A stretch of DNA of 64,000 nucleotides from Legionella israelensis (GTDB lineage Bacteria > Pseudomonadota > Gammaproteobacteria > Legionellales > Legionellaceae), in contig NZ_CP038273.1 of the NCBI RefSeq assembly GCF_004571175.1, positions 2,790,001 to 2,854,000 of the forward strand, given 5' to 3'. Position 1 is the first letter of the stretch. Each line of letters begins with the position of its first letter. A model generated the notes under the pieces. That model made no database searches, had not been told where the DNA came from, and saw nothing but the letters and a program-made list of their open reading frames with translations. This document shows, piece after piece, positions 27,875 through 36,704 of this stretch. A program made the translations under genes and the position numbers.

Positions 27875-28654
27875 CTAGTTAAACATCATTTGTGATTTAG
27901 CAATAAAATGCGGATTTTCAAAACCTGTTTTCCCATAGGTTAATGGAGCACTATCAAGTGTTTCTACATGTCCACCAGCGGCGCTCAATACCGCATGTCC
28001 TGCAGCCGTATCCCACTCCATTGTGCGTCCCAATCGAGGGTAGATATGAGCACTTCCTTCTGCAATTTTACAAAACTTTAAGGAAGAGCCAGTTGGAATA
28101 TATTGGGTGACTGGATAATTGGCCAGATAATCTTTCATGGCTTTCTCATTATTGTGAGAACGACTTCCTACGACATATAAATCTCCTTCAATATAGGTTT
28201 GAACAGAAACGGATTTTTTTGTCTGATTGGCATCAAGTTTAAAAGCGCCTTGATGAAGTATTCCAGCATATATTGTTTTTTGTGCAGGACTTCCAATAAC
28301 ACCAAGAACCGGTTTTTTCTGTTCAATAAGGGCTATATTTACAGTGAATTCACCATTACGGTTGATGAATTCTTTTGTGCCATCTAAGGGGTCAACCAAC
28401 CAGAAGGATTGCTTTTTCTGTTCTGATGATAATTGAATACTCATGTTTTCTTCAGAAATAATGGGTATGTCTGGGGTAAGTTTCTGTAGCAGATGAGTAA
28501 TGATATCATGAGAGGCTATGTCGGCCTGGGTTAATGGGCTGCCATCGGATTTGACGGAATGATCAAACCCTTCATGATAAAACTTGAGTATAGTGTCGGA
28601 TGCTTTTTGAGCGATTTTAATCACTTCATCGAGAAGAGCTTGAGTTAAAAACAT
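27875..28654 (-). CDS. cysQ: 3'(2'),5'-bisphosphate nucleotidase CysQ
   Basis: CysQ hydrolyses PAP, the product left when PAPS donates its sulfate, to AMP. It is a Mg-dependent inositol monophosphatase-fold enzyme. Metal-binding motifs are DPLDGTKEFINRNGEFTVNIAL (about 84-105) and WDTAAGHAVLSAAGG near the C-terminus, and SEEN supplies another ligand. The length of 259 residues is normal. Its start overlaps the cysNC stop (TAATG), with AAGGAG upstream, so it is translationally coupled to PAPS synthesis. Confidence 0.94.
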   Translation of the reverse strand: MFLTQALLDEVIKIAQKASDTILKFYHEGFDHSVKSDGSPLTQADIASHDIITHLLQKLTPDIPIISEENMSIQLSSEQKKQSFWLVDPLDGTKEFINRNGEFTVNIALIEQKKPVLGVIGSPAQKTIYAGILHQGAFKLDANQTKKSVSVQTYIEGDLYVVGSRSHNNEKAMKDYLANYPVTQYIPTGSSLKFCKIAEGSAHIYPRLGRTMEWDTAAGHAVLSAAGGHVETLDSAPLTYGKTGFENPHFIAKSQMMFN

Positions 28655-30543
28655 TATATCTTCTCCTTAATAAGCTGTAAAAGTTTAGCTGCGGCCTCGT
28701 TGGCATTCAGTTCAACGGTATTTAGAATCAAATCGGGGGATTCCGGAACTTCGTAGGAGCTTCCAATGCCCGTAAAGTTTTTTATTTCTCCTGATTTGGC
28801 TTTTTGATAAAGACCTTTAACATCACGCTCCTGCACAATCCTTAATGGTGCATCTACAAAAACCTCCAGAAACTGGTGATCACCTATTAATTCTCTTGCC
28901 ATCTTACGTTCAGCAGCAAAGGGAGAGATAAATGAGACAAGTGTGATGAGTCCGGACTCGCTCATGAGTTTTGCAACTTCAGCAATGCGACGTATATTTT
29001 CAGCGCGATCACTTACTGTAAATCCCAAGTCCTTGTTTAAGCCATGTCGAATGTTGTCTCCGTCAAGCAGCATGGTATGTTTGCCAGTGGAGTTTAATTG
29101 ATATTCAACAAGATTGGCGATGGTTGATTTTCCTGCTCCGGATAGACCTGTAAACCATACTACAAGTGGTTTTTGTGCCTTAATAGCTGAGCGCATTTCT
29201 TGATTGACCAGTAAATCTTGTTCATATACGTTAGTAGAACGGCGCAAAGCAAACTGGATTAAACCCGCTGCAACGGTTTCATTACTCATACGATCAATGA
29301 GAATAAAGCTTCCCAAGTCGCGATTTTTATCATAAGTCTCATAGGCAATGGCTCGGTCAATAGCAATATGGCAGCAACCGATTTCATTCAGTGTCAGTTC
29401 TTTTGCTGCCAAATGCTGCAAACTGTTCACATCGATTCGATGTTTTGGCTTATTAAGCGTGCATAATGCTGTTGTTGCTCCTGTTTTTATAATGTATTGC
29501 CGGCTAGCTATCATGGGATGTTCTGACATCCATAGTAGTTGGGTTTCAAATTGATCGGCCACTTGGCAGGGGCTTTTGACACATGCCATTACATCTCCGC
29601 GCGAAACGTCGATCTCATCTTTTAACTGAACAGTAATGGATTGACCGGTTTCTGCCCGCTTCAAATCTCCGTCATAAGTAACAATTCGGGTAATTTCCGT
29701 TTCTTTTCCACCAGGTAACAGAAGAACAGGATCACCTATAGTAATTACTCCTGAAGATACACGACCAGCAAAACCGCGGAAGTCGGCGTGGGGACGATTA
29801 ACCCATTGTACAGGCATCCTGAATGCCTTGTTCTGATGTTCGGACTCAACGTTAATATCTTCAAGATACTGGATTAAAACTGGACCATGATACCAGGGAG
29901 TGTGTGATGATGGCGTGACAATATTATCACCTTTGAGAGCTGATACAGGGATAGCCTGAATCGATTTAATCTCAATGGATTGGGCAAATTGCTGATATTC
30001 ATTTTTTATACGTTCAAATACAGTTTGATCATAATCCAGTAAATCCATTTTATTGACGGCCAGGACAATGTGTTTAACGCCCAGCATGGACACAATAAAA
30101 CTATGTCGTTTTGTTTGTGTCAGGAGGCCTTTGCGCGCATCAACCATGACGATGGCCAATTCTGCTGTTGAGGCACCTGTGGCCATGTTACGGGTGTATT
30201 GTTCGTGGCCTGGAGTGTCTGCAACAATGAACTTTCGTTTGTCAGTAGAGAAAAAACGATAGGCCACATCAATGGTAATGCCCTGTTCACGTTCTGAGGC
30301 CAGTCCATCTACCAGCAACGCAAAATCCATTTCCTCACCCGTCGTTCCATAGCGTTTGCTGTCAGAAACCAGCGATGCAAGCTGGTCTTCATAAATCATG
30401 TGGGACTCAAACAGCAACCGGCCGATAAGGGTGGATTTACCATCATCAACAGAACCACAGGTGATAAAGCGCAGGAGACTTTTATTTTCCAGCGTATTAA
30501 GATAAGCGGTAAAGTCTTTGGCTATAACTGAACGGTCATGCAT
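28654..30543 (-). CDS. cysNC: Bifunctional sulfate adenylyltransferase subunit 1/APS kinase
   Basis: Residues about 15-430 form CysN, the GTPase subunit of ATP sulfurylase: P-loop GSVDDGKSTLIGRLL, ADTPGHEQYTRNM and NKMDLLDY. Residues about 450-629 form CysC, APS kinase: WFTGLSGAGKSTIANLVE, LLDGDNIRHGLN, FISPFAAER. With CysD it converts sulfate and ATP to PAPS. The 629-residue fused form is well known in proteobacteria (NodQ/CysNC). It is coupled to cysD by a TAATG overlap. No cysH or cysIJ lies in the window, so PAPS here may serve sulfation rather than sulfate reduction. Confidence 0.96.
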   Translation of the reverse strand: MHDRSVIAKDFTAYLNTLENKSLLRFITCGSVDDGKSTLIGRLLFESHMIYEDQLASLVSDSKRYGTTGEEMDFALLVDGLASEREQGITIDVAYRFFSTDKRKFIVADTPGHEQYTRNMATGASTAELAIVMVDARKGLLTQTKRHSFIVSMLGVKHIVLAVNKMDLLDYDQTVFERIKNEYQQFAQSIEIKSIQAIPVSALKGDNIVTPSSHTPWYHGPVLIQYLEDINVESEHQNKAFRMPVQWVNRPHADFRGFAGRVSSGVITIGDPVLLLPGGKETEITRIVTYDGDLKRAETGQSITVQLKDEIDVSRGDVMACVKSPCQVADQFETQLLWMSEHPMIASRQYIIKTGATTALCTLNKPKHRIDVNSLQHLAAKELTLNEIGCCHIAIDRAIAYETYDKNRDLGSFILIDRMSNETVAAGLIQFALRRSTNVYEQDLLVNQEMRSAIKAQKPLVVWFTGLSGAGKSTIANLVEYQLNSTGKHTMLLDGDNIRHGLNKDLGFTVSDRAENIRRIAEVAKLMSESGLITLVSFISPFAAERKMARELIGDHQFLEVFVDAPLRIVQERDVKGLYQKAKSGEIKNFTGIGSSYEVPESPDLILNTVELNANEAAAKLLQLIKEKI

Positions 30544-31439
30544 TAAAAATATCCTTCTTGCTTTTTTTTCTCCATTGAGGCAGATGCATCATGATCAATG
30601 ACACGCCCCTGACGTTCGGAAGAGGTGCTCAGCAGCATTTCTTCAATGATAGCTGGTAAGCTATCGGCACTGGACTCAATAGCGCCTGTTAAGGGGTAGC
30701 AACCCAGTGTACGAAAACGTACTTGCCGCATCTGGGGTATTTCTCCTTTTGCGAGAGGTATTCGTTCATCATCGACCATAATCAGTGCACCATCGCGTTC
30801 AACCACCGGCCGCATAGCAGCATAGTATAGAGGGACAATCTCTATCTTTTCCTGGTGAATGTATTGCCATACGTCAAGCTCTGTCCAATTGGATAATGGG
30901 AAGACCCTTAAGCTTTCACCTTTGTGTTTACGAGTATTATATAGGCTCCAAAGTTCAGGGCGTTGATTTTTGGGATCCCAGCGATGATCTTTATTACGAA
31001 AAGAAAAAATCCTCTCTTTTGCACGTGATTTTTCTTCATCACGGCGAGCTCCGCCAAAAGCTGCATCAAACTGATATTTGTTGAGTGCCTGTTTTAAAGC
31101 AACGGTTTTCATGATATCAGTATGAATTGCAGAACCGTGAGTAAAAGGATTAATACCTTCGGCAAGCCCTTCTTCATTAATATGAACAAGCAATTCAAGC
31201 CCATGTTTGGCAGCGACACGATCACGAAATTCAATCATTTCGCGAAATTTCCAGGTCGTATCTACATGCAGCAGAGGAAAAGGAGGCTTTGAAGGATAAA
31301 AAGCTTTTAAAGCCAAATGCAACATGACAGAACTGTCTTTACCAATGGAATAAAGCATCACCGGATTTTCTGCCTCGGCAACGACTTCGCGAAGAATATG
31401 AATGCTTTCTGCTTCAAGGTATTCTAAATGGCTTAGCAT
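30543..31439 (-). CDS. cysD: Sulfate adenylyltransferase subunit 2
   Basis: CysD is the catalytic ATP-pyrophosphatase subunit that makes adenosine 5'-phosphosulfate. The PP-loop is [14 protein letters not shown] (about 31-44). [21 protein letters not shown] and the ELDVWQYI segment are diagnostic. I placed the start at ATG 31439 ([17 protein letters not shown]) because AAGGA lies 8 nt upstream and family members begin here; the frame also reads from ATG 31466. It is the first gene of the cysD-cysNC-cysQ-tauE-like operon, with promoter expected in 31440-31579. Confidence 0.96.
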   Translation of the reverse strand: MLSHLEYLEAESIHILREVVAEAENPVMLYSIGKDSSVMLHLALKAFYPSKPPFPLLHVDTTWKFREMIEFRDRVAAKHGLELLVHINEEGLAEGINPFTHGSAIHTDIMKTVALKQALNKYQFDAAFGGARRDEEKSRAKERIFSFRNKDHRWDPKNQRPELWSLYNTRKHKGESLRVFPLSNWTELDVWQYIHQEKIEIVPLYYAAMRPVVERDGALIMVDDERIPLAKGEIPQMRQVRFRTLGCYPLTGAIESSADSLPAIIEEMLLSTSSERQGRVIDHDASASMEKKKQEGYF

Positions 31440-31579
31440 GCCAAAATTCCTTTTTATTAAATTCATTAATACCCGACTTTAGCCATTTTTTGATGGTTAA
31501 TAATCCGTCATTGCTTCACTTCGTTCGCAAAGACGGCAATTTTCAGAATGCTTTTAAAAAAATCCAAAGTCCAGCCACG
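31440..31579. repeat. Intergenic repeat fragments before cysD
   Basis: Positions 31474-31491 (CCGACTTTAGCCATTTTT) match, on the opposite strand, the end of the repeat seen at about 750-775 and 8485-8502. A separate palindromic-looking stretch at 31508-31545 (CGTCATTGCTTCACTTCG...) resembles the short dispersed repeats found in many Legionella intergenic regions. The promoter of the cys operon should also be here but is not identified. Confidence 0.45.
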
Positions 31580-32623
31580 TTAAATACGATATTTTAACCA
31601 CAGCGGCATGATTTTATCTAAATAAATTACAAATTTCCACAAGCCTACTTGCTCTTCAATATTGCCGAATGGATCTGATTTTATCGCAGGATAACCAATT
31701 CCCAAACCGAATAAACCGGGGGCAATAATACCGAGTCTTGAATGATAACTAGGCTGCTCATAGTCATCAATGCTGATAGTTCTTCGTTTTTCAAAGCCAA
31801 TGGCATAAATAGCTTTATTGCATAGAGGTAAATAGTGAATAATATTGTTTTCGTTGGTAATATAACGCTTCAAATTATCTGGTTGTATACCATCAATATT
31901 TGTTTTTGCCCATTCTGCTGTTTTTCCTTTTAAGCCTGTGTTGTCAAATAATATCCAATCGCCCATATCAATGGCATAACGGCAGGGAGAGCGATAGAAA
32001 TTAATGACCTGATGAACATTAAGCTCCATTAAATGATGGATGATCATGATAGCCGAATGAGATGAACCGAATACAGCATATGTTTCATTTTGATTTACAA
32101 TTTTAGACAGATTGTTTTTATTAATGGCGTCTTTAAAAGAAATTGTTTCTATGTCTGAATGATGTAATTGCTTTGGCTCTGCTCCTGTGGCGAGAATGAT
32201 TTGTTTAGCTTGATAATTCGATGCCCCCTGAATTCTCCATTGACCATTTGTGCGATTTAATTTTTTAATAAAATCCTGAGAGTTCGCAATCTTTTCGCGA
32301 AAATGATCGGTAATCCACTGCAAGGGTTCAACAATATAATTCAGTGTACAAGTCTCATCTTGAGCTAAATGAGTTAATGCAAAATCATGATGAGCTTTAT
32401 CAAAAGCAAAAGATTTAACAGCTTTTAAAAAATCGAGGAATAGTTTTACGGTGGTATTACTAGAGACATTTTTCCAATATCTTCCTAAATCTCCCACATT
32501 AAAATAAGGATCTATCCATAAAATTTTTTCCGGTGCGATATTGCTATCCAGTAATTTTCCAATAGCCGCAATGCCAGCCGGTCCTGCGCCTATAATTGCC
32601 CATTCGAAGGAATTGGTATTCAA
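31580..32623 (-). CDS. FAD-dependent oxidoreductase, monooxygenase-like
   Basis: This 347-residue protein has an N-terminal FAD site, AIIGAGPAGIAAIG (about 9-22), and a second Rossmann motif at about 196-207, FGSSHSAIMIIHHL, where NAD(P)H would bind. ATGAEPKQL (about 160) is the conserved ATG motif of two-dinucleotide-binding-domain flavoproteins. This architecture fits flavin monooxygenases and pyridine-nucleotide oxidoreductases. There is no redox-active Cys pair. The start is TTG 32623 with GAGG upstream. It shares the strand of the cys operon but is 113 bp upstream of it; substrate is unknown. Confidence 0.7.
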   Translation of the reverse strand: MNTNSFEWAIIGAGPAGIAAIGKLLDSNIAPEKILWIDPYFNVGDLGRYWKNVSSNTTVKLFLDFLKAVKSFAFDKAHHDFALTHLAQDETCTLNYIVEPLQWITDHFREKIANSQDFIKKLNRTNGQWRIQGASNYQAKQIILATGAEPKQLHHSDIETISFKDAINKNNLSKIVNQNETYAVFGSSHSAIMIIHHLMELNVHQVINFYRSPCRYAIDMGDWILFDNTGLKGKTAEWAKTNIDGIQPDNLKRYITNENNIIHYLPLCNKAIYAIGFEKRRTISIDDYEQPSYHSRLGIIAPGLFGLGIGYPAIKSDPFGNIEEQVGLWKFVIYLDKIMPLWLKYRI

Positions 32624-32983
32624 TGCTTTTAACCTCTGTTGGATATTGTACTAATAGAAGATAATGATTCATTTTCAATATCTCTAAATCTGTTTTTCAA
32701 TTAGTGCACCGCTATATTTATAATTCGCTAGGGTGCAAGATTCAGGTTTCGTGTATTTATTTCCCCTTTACCTGCAGTCTGGATTTATTTAATGGTACTG
32801 ACTTTATTTTTTCTACAATAGGAAGCATGCTTTAGGAGCTGTTTGGAATAATTTAATAAAAATTATTTATTTTTAACAATAATTATTGATCCTGAAGGTG
32901 TCCCAAGGTAAAACAAATTGCAATAAGACAACAACTAAGTATAATTCGATTTAAGATATAAATATTCTATTCTATTGTTATTT
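32624..32983. other. AT-rich divergent intergenic region
   Basis: About 360 bases separate the flavoprotein (minus) from the second glycan block (plus). Bases 32706-32721 repeat exactly the 16-mer found at 616-631. I see no gene. Promoters for both directions must lie here, but I cannot assign boxes with confidence. Base composition becomes visibly more AT-rich from here into the 33-46 kb block, suggesting separate acquisition. Confidence 0.45.
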
Positions 32984-33826
32984 ATGAAAAAAACTATAAT
33001 CGAAGATATAAGTATCATAATGCCGGTGTATAATCATGAATTAACAATTGTTGACGCGATTGAAAGTGTATTAATGCAGAAAACCAACTATAACTATACA
33101 TTACATTGTATAAATGACGCTTCAGTTGACAAAAGCGCCGACATTTTAGAGCACTATGCAGCTCAATATCCAGATAAAATAAAAGTATATCATAATCCAT
33201 ATAATATGGGATCCGGAAAAAAAGCAATTTTATACCACAACCCTTCAGTAAAAGGCAGATATTGGTGTTTATTGGCAGGAGATGACTATTGGACAAGCCA
33301 TGAAAAATTAAATAAACAAATAAATTTTCTGGATAATAATGCTGATTTTGTAGGTTGTAGTTGTAATACGGTTCTTAAAAACGAGTTAACTGGTAAAAGC
33401 AGCTTGATTAAACCATCCAAATCCTCATGGAATTATCTGGATATAAGGCTTTTAAAAAATAAATATTCATTTTATGTCCATCCATCAGGTATTGTTTGGC
33501 GCAATATATTTATCAAAAAAAATAGCTTTTTCCCCCCGGCTTTTAAAAAAGATTTTGCATATGGTGATGTGATGCTTAAACACATGATGCTTTTACAAGG
33601 TGGAAAAATGCATAATATTCCGGAGGTAATGAGTTGTTATAGAGTAACAGGTCGTGGGATATGGTCGAGGAATATTGTGGAACAAAAATCAAATGCAAAT
33701 AAAATATTAGAAGAAAAGTTAAAAAGCTCAGTTTCTCTTAAATATAAAATTTTAATTTATTTACAAAAATATCGATCTTCCTCTCCTTTCATGAAAAAAA
33801 TTATTCTTGGGCCAATTAATGAATAA
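32984..33826 (+). CDS. Family 2 glycosyltransferase
   Basis: This 280-residue GT2 begins DISIIMPVYNHELTIVDAIESVL. The acceptor/donor motifs are CINDASVDKS (IND in place of the usual DDG) and LAGDDYW for the DxD region, and HPSGIVWRN plus DFAYGDVML occur later. The start is ATG 32984; the frame also reads from TTG 32975. It is the first gene of the second glycan block and, like its neighbours, is AT-rich. Sugar specificity is unknown. Confidence 0.82.
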   Translation: MKKTIIEDISIIMPVYNHELTIVDAIESVLMQKTNYNYTLHCINDASVDKSADILEHYAAQYPDKIKVYHNPYNMGSGKKAILYHNPSVKGRYWCLLAGDDYWTSHEKLNKQINFLDNNADFVGCSCNTVLKNELTGKSSLIKPSKSSWNYLDIRLLKNKYSFYVHPSGIVWRNIFIKKNSFFPPAFKKDFAYGDVMLKHMMLLQGGKMHNIPEVMSCYRVTGRGIWSRNIVEQKSNANKILEEKLKSSVSLKYKILIYLQKYRSSSPFMKKIILGPINE

Positions 33827-33927
33827 ATATGAACTAGCAGTTCAATTGTTTTTATGCTGACATTGTATCACATTTTTTTATATTATTTTGTTGAGACTAA
33901 CCGCGCCATCTCTTATGCAGGTTATAA

Positions 33928-34632
33928 ATGAGTAATGAAAAATTTATGTTTTATAAGGAATACCCTAAAACTTGCAAACCGGATGATTTTTGGGGACAGG
34001 TAAAACGTACAGTTAACGGTAAACCCATTTCAGAAGAACAGATTAAAATGATTGTCCAGGCAGTTACTACAGGATTAAAACTTCAAACTGAAGATATTCT
34101 TTTGGATTTATGTTGCGGAAATGGAGCCTTAAGTTTTTTGCTTTTTGAATCCTGTAAGGGAGGAACTGGGGTAGACTTTTCTGAATACCTTATTTCTATT
34201 GCAAGAAATAATTTTGTTAAATCCTCGCATCACAATTGTATTAGTTATATTCTTCAGGATGTAGTTGATTTCTGCCAAAACCCCATTATGCCCCAAAAAT
34301 ATACCAAAGCTTTATGTTACGGCTCATTTGCTTATCTTGAGTACAATAAAGCAGAAAAAATGTTACTTTACCTAAAAAATAATTTTCCTAATTTAAAAAG
34401 GGTATTTATTGGAAATTGTCCGGATAAGGAAAAAATGGATAGCTTTTTCTCTGATAAAACCTATGTGCCTGGTATAGAGAGTGTGCCCGATTCTCCTATT
34501 GGTATATGGCGTACACAAAAAGAATTTGTTTCATTAGCGGAATCATGTGGATGGCAAATTATTATTAAAAAAATGCCTTCTAATTATTATGCCTCTCATT
34601 ATCGATATGATGTACTTTTAAAAAATGAATAA
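33928..34632 (+). CDS. Class I SAM-dependent methyltransferase
   Basis: This 234-residue protein has SAM-binding motif I LLDLCCGNGALSFLL (about 56-70) and an acidic loop GVDFSEYLI. It lacks signal or membrane segments. Its place between a glycosyltransferase and the sulfotransferase, with an 8-nt overlap with the latter, suggests methylation of the same glycan. A sugar O- or N-methyltransferase is the likeliest role, but small-molecule methylation is possible. Confidence 0.82.
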   Translation: MSNEKFMFYKEYPKTCKPDDFWGQVKRTVNGKPISEEQIKMIVQAVTTGLKLQTEDILLDLCCGNGALSFLLFESCKGGTGVDFSEYLISIARNNFVKSSHHNCISYILQDVVDFCQNPIMPQKYTKALCYGSFAYLEYNKAEKMLLYLKNNFPNLKRVFIGNCPDKEKMDSFFSDKTYVPGIESVPDSPIGIWRTQKEFVSLAESCGWQIIIKKMPSNYYASHYRYDVLLKNE

Positions 34633-35449
34633 AAAATACAAAAATGTAATTTGGATTTCTGGCATGCCGCGTTCGGGAACTACTTGGCTTTCACAGATTT
34701 TTGCGTCTTCTCCAGATGTGAGGCTAAAATTTTGCCCCCTATTTTCCTATGAATTTAAGAATTTATTAAATGAAAAAAGTACGTTAGATGAATGGGAGGA
34801 GCTTTTTTCGAATGTTTACTCTACAAATTCAGAATATCTCGATCAACATCACCTAAGATCCAAAGGACTAGTGCCAAAATTTATTAATAAAAAAGCAGAA
34901 CCTGATTATCTTGTGATTAAATCAACGAGGTTTCATAATTTGATTCCTCATTTATTGAGGCTTCATAACCGTATACGTATTATTCATATTGTGCGACATC
35001 CCTGTGCTGTCATTTATTCTTGGCTAAGTAATCCTCATGAGTTTCCAGAGACAGCAGATCCTCTTAATGAGTGGAAAACAGGTCAGTGTCGCAAAAATGG
35101 TTTTGGTGAGTTTTGGGGATTTGATGATTGGAAACATGTTTGCGAAACAGCATTAGAACTCAGCAAACAGTTTCCAAAACAACATATGATTATACGTTAT
35201 GAGGATTTAGTAAAAAATCCGATACCTTGTATACAAAAACTTTTCAGTTATGCAGGAATTATTTTAGAAAATCAAACTATTGATTTTATTAATCTTTCCC
35301 AGAGTTATCATGATAATCATAAGCATAGCGTTTTTAAAAAAAGAGAGTTAAAAGAAAAATGGGAAGATCATCTTGACCCACAAATTGTTTCTGCTTGTAT
35401 GAATGAAATTAAAGGTACAAAACTCGAGCAATTTGCTGGCTCTGTTTAG
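34625..35449 (+). CDS. PAPS-dependent sulfotransferase
   Basis: This 274-residue protein carries both PAPS-binding signatures: the 5'-phosphosulfate loop GMPRSGTTWLSQIF (about 12-25) and the 3'-phosphate motif IIHIVRHPCAVIYSWL (about 118-133). IRYEDLVKNP further on matches carbohydrate and small-molecule sulfotransferases. It transfers sulfate to a hydroxyl or amine in the cytoplasm. PAPS and PAP handling are encoded 3 kb upstream on the other strand, and this is the evident local consumer. It overlaps the methyltransferase by 8 nt. Confidence 0.88.
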   Translation: MNKKYKNVIWISGMPRSGTTWLSQIFASSPDVRLKFCPLFSYEFKNLLNEKSTLDEWEELFSNVYSTNSEYLDQHHLRSKGLVPKFINKKAEPDYLVIKSTRFHNLIPHLLRLHNRIRIIHIVRHPCAVIYSWLSNPHEFPETADPLNEWKTGQCRKNGFGEFWGFDDWKHVCETALELSKQFPKQHMIIRYEDLVKNPIPCIQKLFSYAGIILENQTIDFINLSQSYHDNHKHSVFKKRELKEKWEDHLDPQIVSACMNEIKGTKLEQFAGSV

Positions 35450-35482
35450 AAGATTAGAAATTATAAAGGATTAGGAGTTAGA

Positions 35483-36664
35483 ATGGATCGCTCCATGATA
35501 AAAAAAGATGTAAAATTTCTGGCTCAACAAGGAAACGATAAATATTTCTCCGTGCCAAAGTCAACTTCGAGCCTTGCCCAACCTGACTTTATCAGTTTTC
35601 TTCAATATTCAAATTTATTTTATGCAGAAGGACACTACACAAACAATGGTGTATTAGTTCGACAATTAGAACAAAGGCTAGCCAGGTTTCATAAAACTGA
35701 ATTTTGTCGCGTTTTTTGTAGTGGATTCTGGGCGATTGTTTTAGCGATTAAAACACTTGCTATCAATGGTAAGAAAGAGATATTAATGCCTTCATTAACT
35801 TATCGTCGTATGGCTGATATTGCTGCATGGGTTGGTTTGAAACCTCGTTTCTGTGAGGTTGATCCGCAAACGCTTGCGATGAGCGAACAAACGGTTCGTC
35901 AGTGCATTAATTCTGAAACGTCCCTCATTTTGGCAGTTCACCCAATTATTAATTGTTGTGATGTGAAAGGAATACTTAATCTTAGAGAAGAATATAATAT
36001 ACCAGTTTTATTTGATTCTGTTGAATCGGTATATGAATCAACTTCACAAGGTAAAATTGGAGGATTCGGTGATGTAGAATGCTTTTCATTGCATGCCAGC
36101 AAATTGCTTAATGGCTTTGAGGGTGGGTACATTACAACAAATAATGCTGAGATAGCTAAGAAATTATCGGCATTGCGTAATTTTGGTTTTACCGGTCAAG
36201 ATGATGTTATCTTTTCAGGGGGAATGAATGCGAAACTTAATGAAATTCATGCTGCTATGGCTTTAGCAAATTTAGATAATTTAGAAAAATTAATCTCTGA
36301 TAACAAAATTCGCTATGAATACTATAAAAGAAGATTAAAAGAAATCTCTGGAGTTCGATTGGTTGAATTCGATGAAACATACCCTACAAGTTATAAAAAT
36401 ATTCTTATAGAGCTTCTAGATGATTGGCCTTTTGAGCGTGATTTGACGGTTGAAATATTAAATGATCAAAACATTTTAGCACGCGCTTATTATTCACCTC
36501 CATTACATAAAAAGGCTATGAATTATCCATATATTTCAACTGAACTTCCAATAACAGACAATTTGGCAAAGAAGTTCATTTTGTTACCATGTGGTGATTT
36601 TATAACATGTGACGATATTGAAAAAATAATATTGTTTTTGAAATTTCTCTACGATAGAGCTTAA
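35483..36664 (+). CDS. DegT/DnrJ/EryC1/StrS aminotransferase (first of tandem pair)
   Basis: This 393-residue PLP enzyme has Lys207 in LHASKLLNGFEGG, aspartate in LFDSVESVY (about 178), and CSGFWAIVLA as the phosphate loop. The HASK...EGG form is of the class acting on C4 or other positions and differs from the FdtB-like enzyme at 17.1 kb. Substrate is unknown: either a keto sugar or another aldehyde/ketone. It is followed 40 bp later by a second, distantly similar aminotransferase. Confidence 0.87.
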   Translation: MDRSMIKKDVKFLAQQGNDKYFSVPKSTSSLAQPDFISFLQYSNLFYAEGHYTNNGVLVRQLEQRLARFHKTEFCRVFCSGFWAIVLAIKTLAINGKKEILMPSLTYRRMADIAAWVGLKPRFCEVDPQTLAMSEQTVRQCINSETSLILAVHPIINCCDVKGILNLREEYNIPVLFDSVESVYESTSQGKIGGFGDVECFSLHASKLLNGFEGGYITTNNAEIAKKLSALRNFGFTGQDDVIFSGGMNAKLNEIHAAMALANLDNLEKLISDNKIRYEYYKRRLKEISGVRLVEFDETYPTSYKNILIELLDDWPFERDLTVEILNDQNILARAYYSPPLHKKAMNYPYISTELPITDNLAKKFILLPCGDFITCDDIEKIILFLKFLYDRA

Positions 36665-36704
36665 TAAAATTATTAATAACACTAATTAAATATGAGTAGA
36701 TGAC

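Noticed and set aside
28654-30543. Housekeeping sulfate assimilation cluster
   Set aside because: CysD/CysNC could serve cysteine synthesis, but no cysH, cysI, cysJ or cysG is present while cysQ and a sulfotransferase are. Not excluded, only judged less likely.
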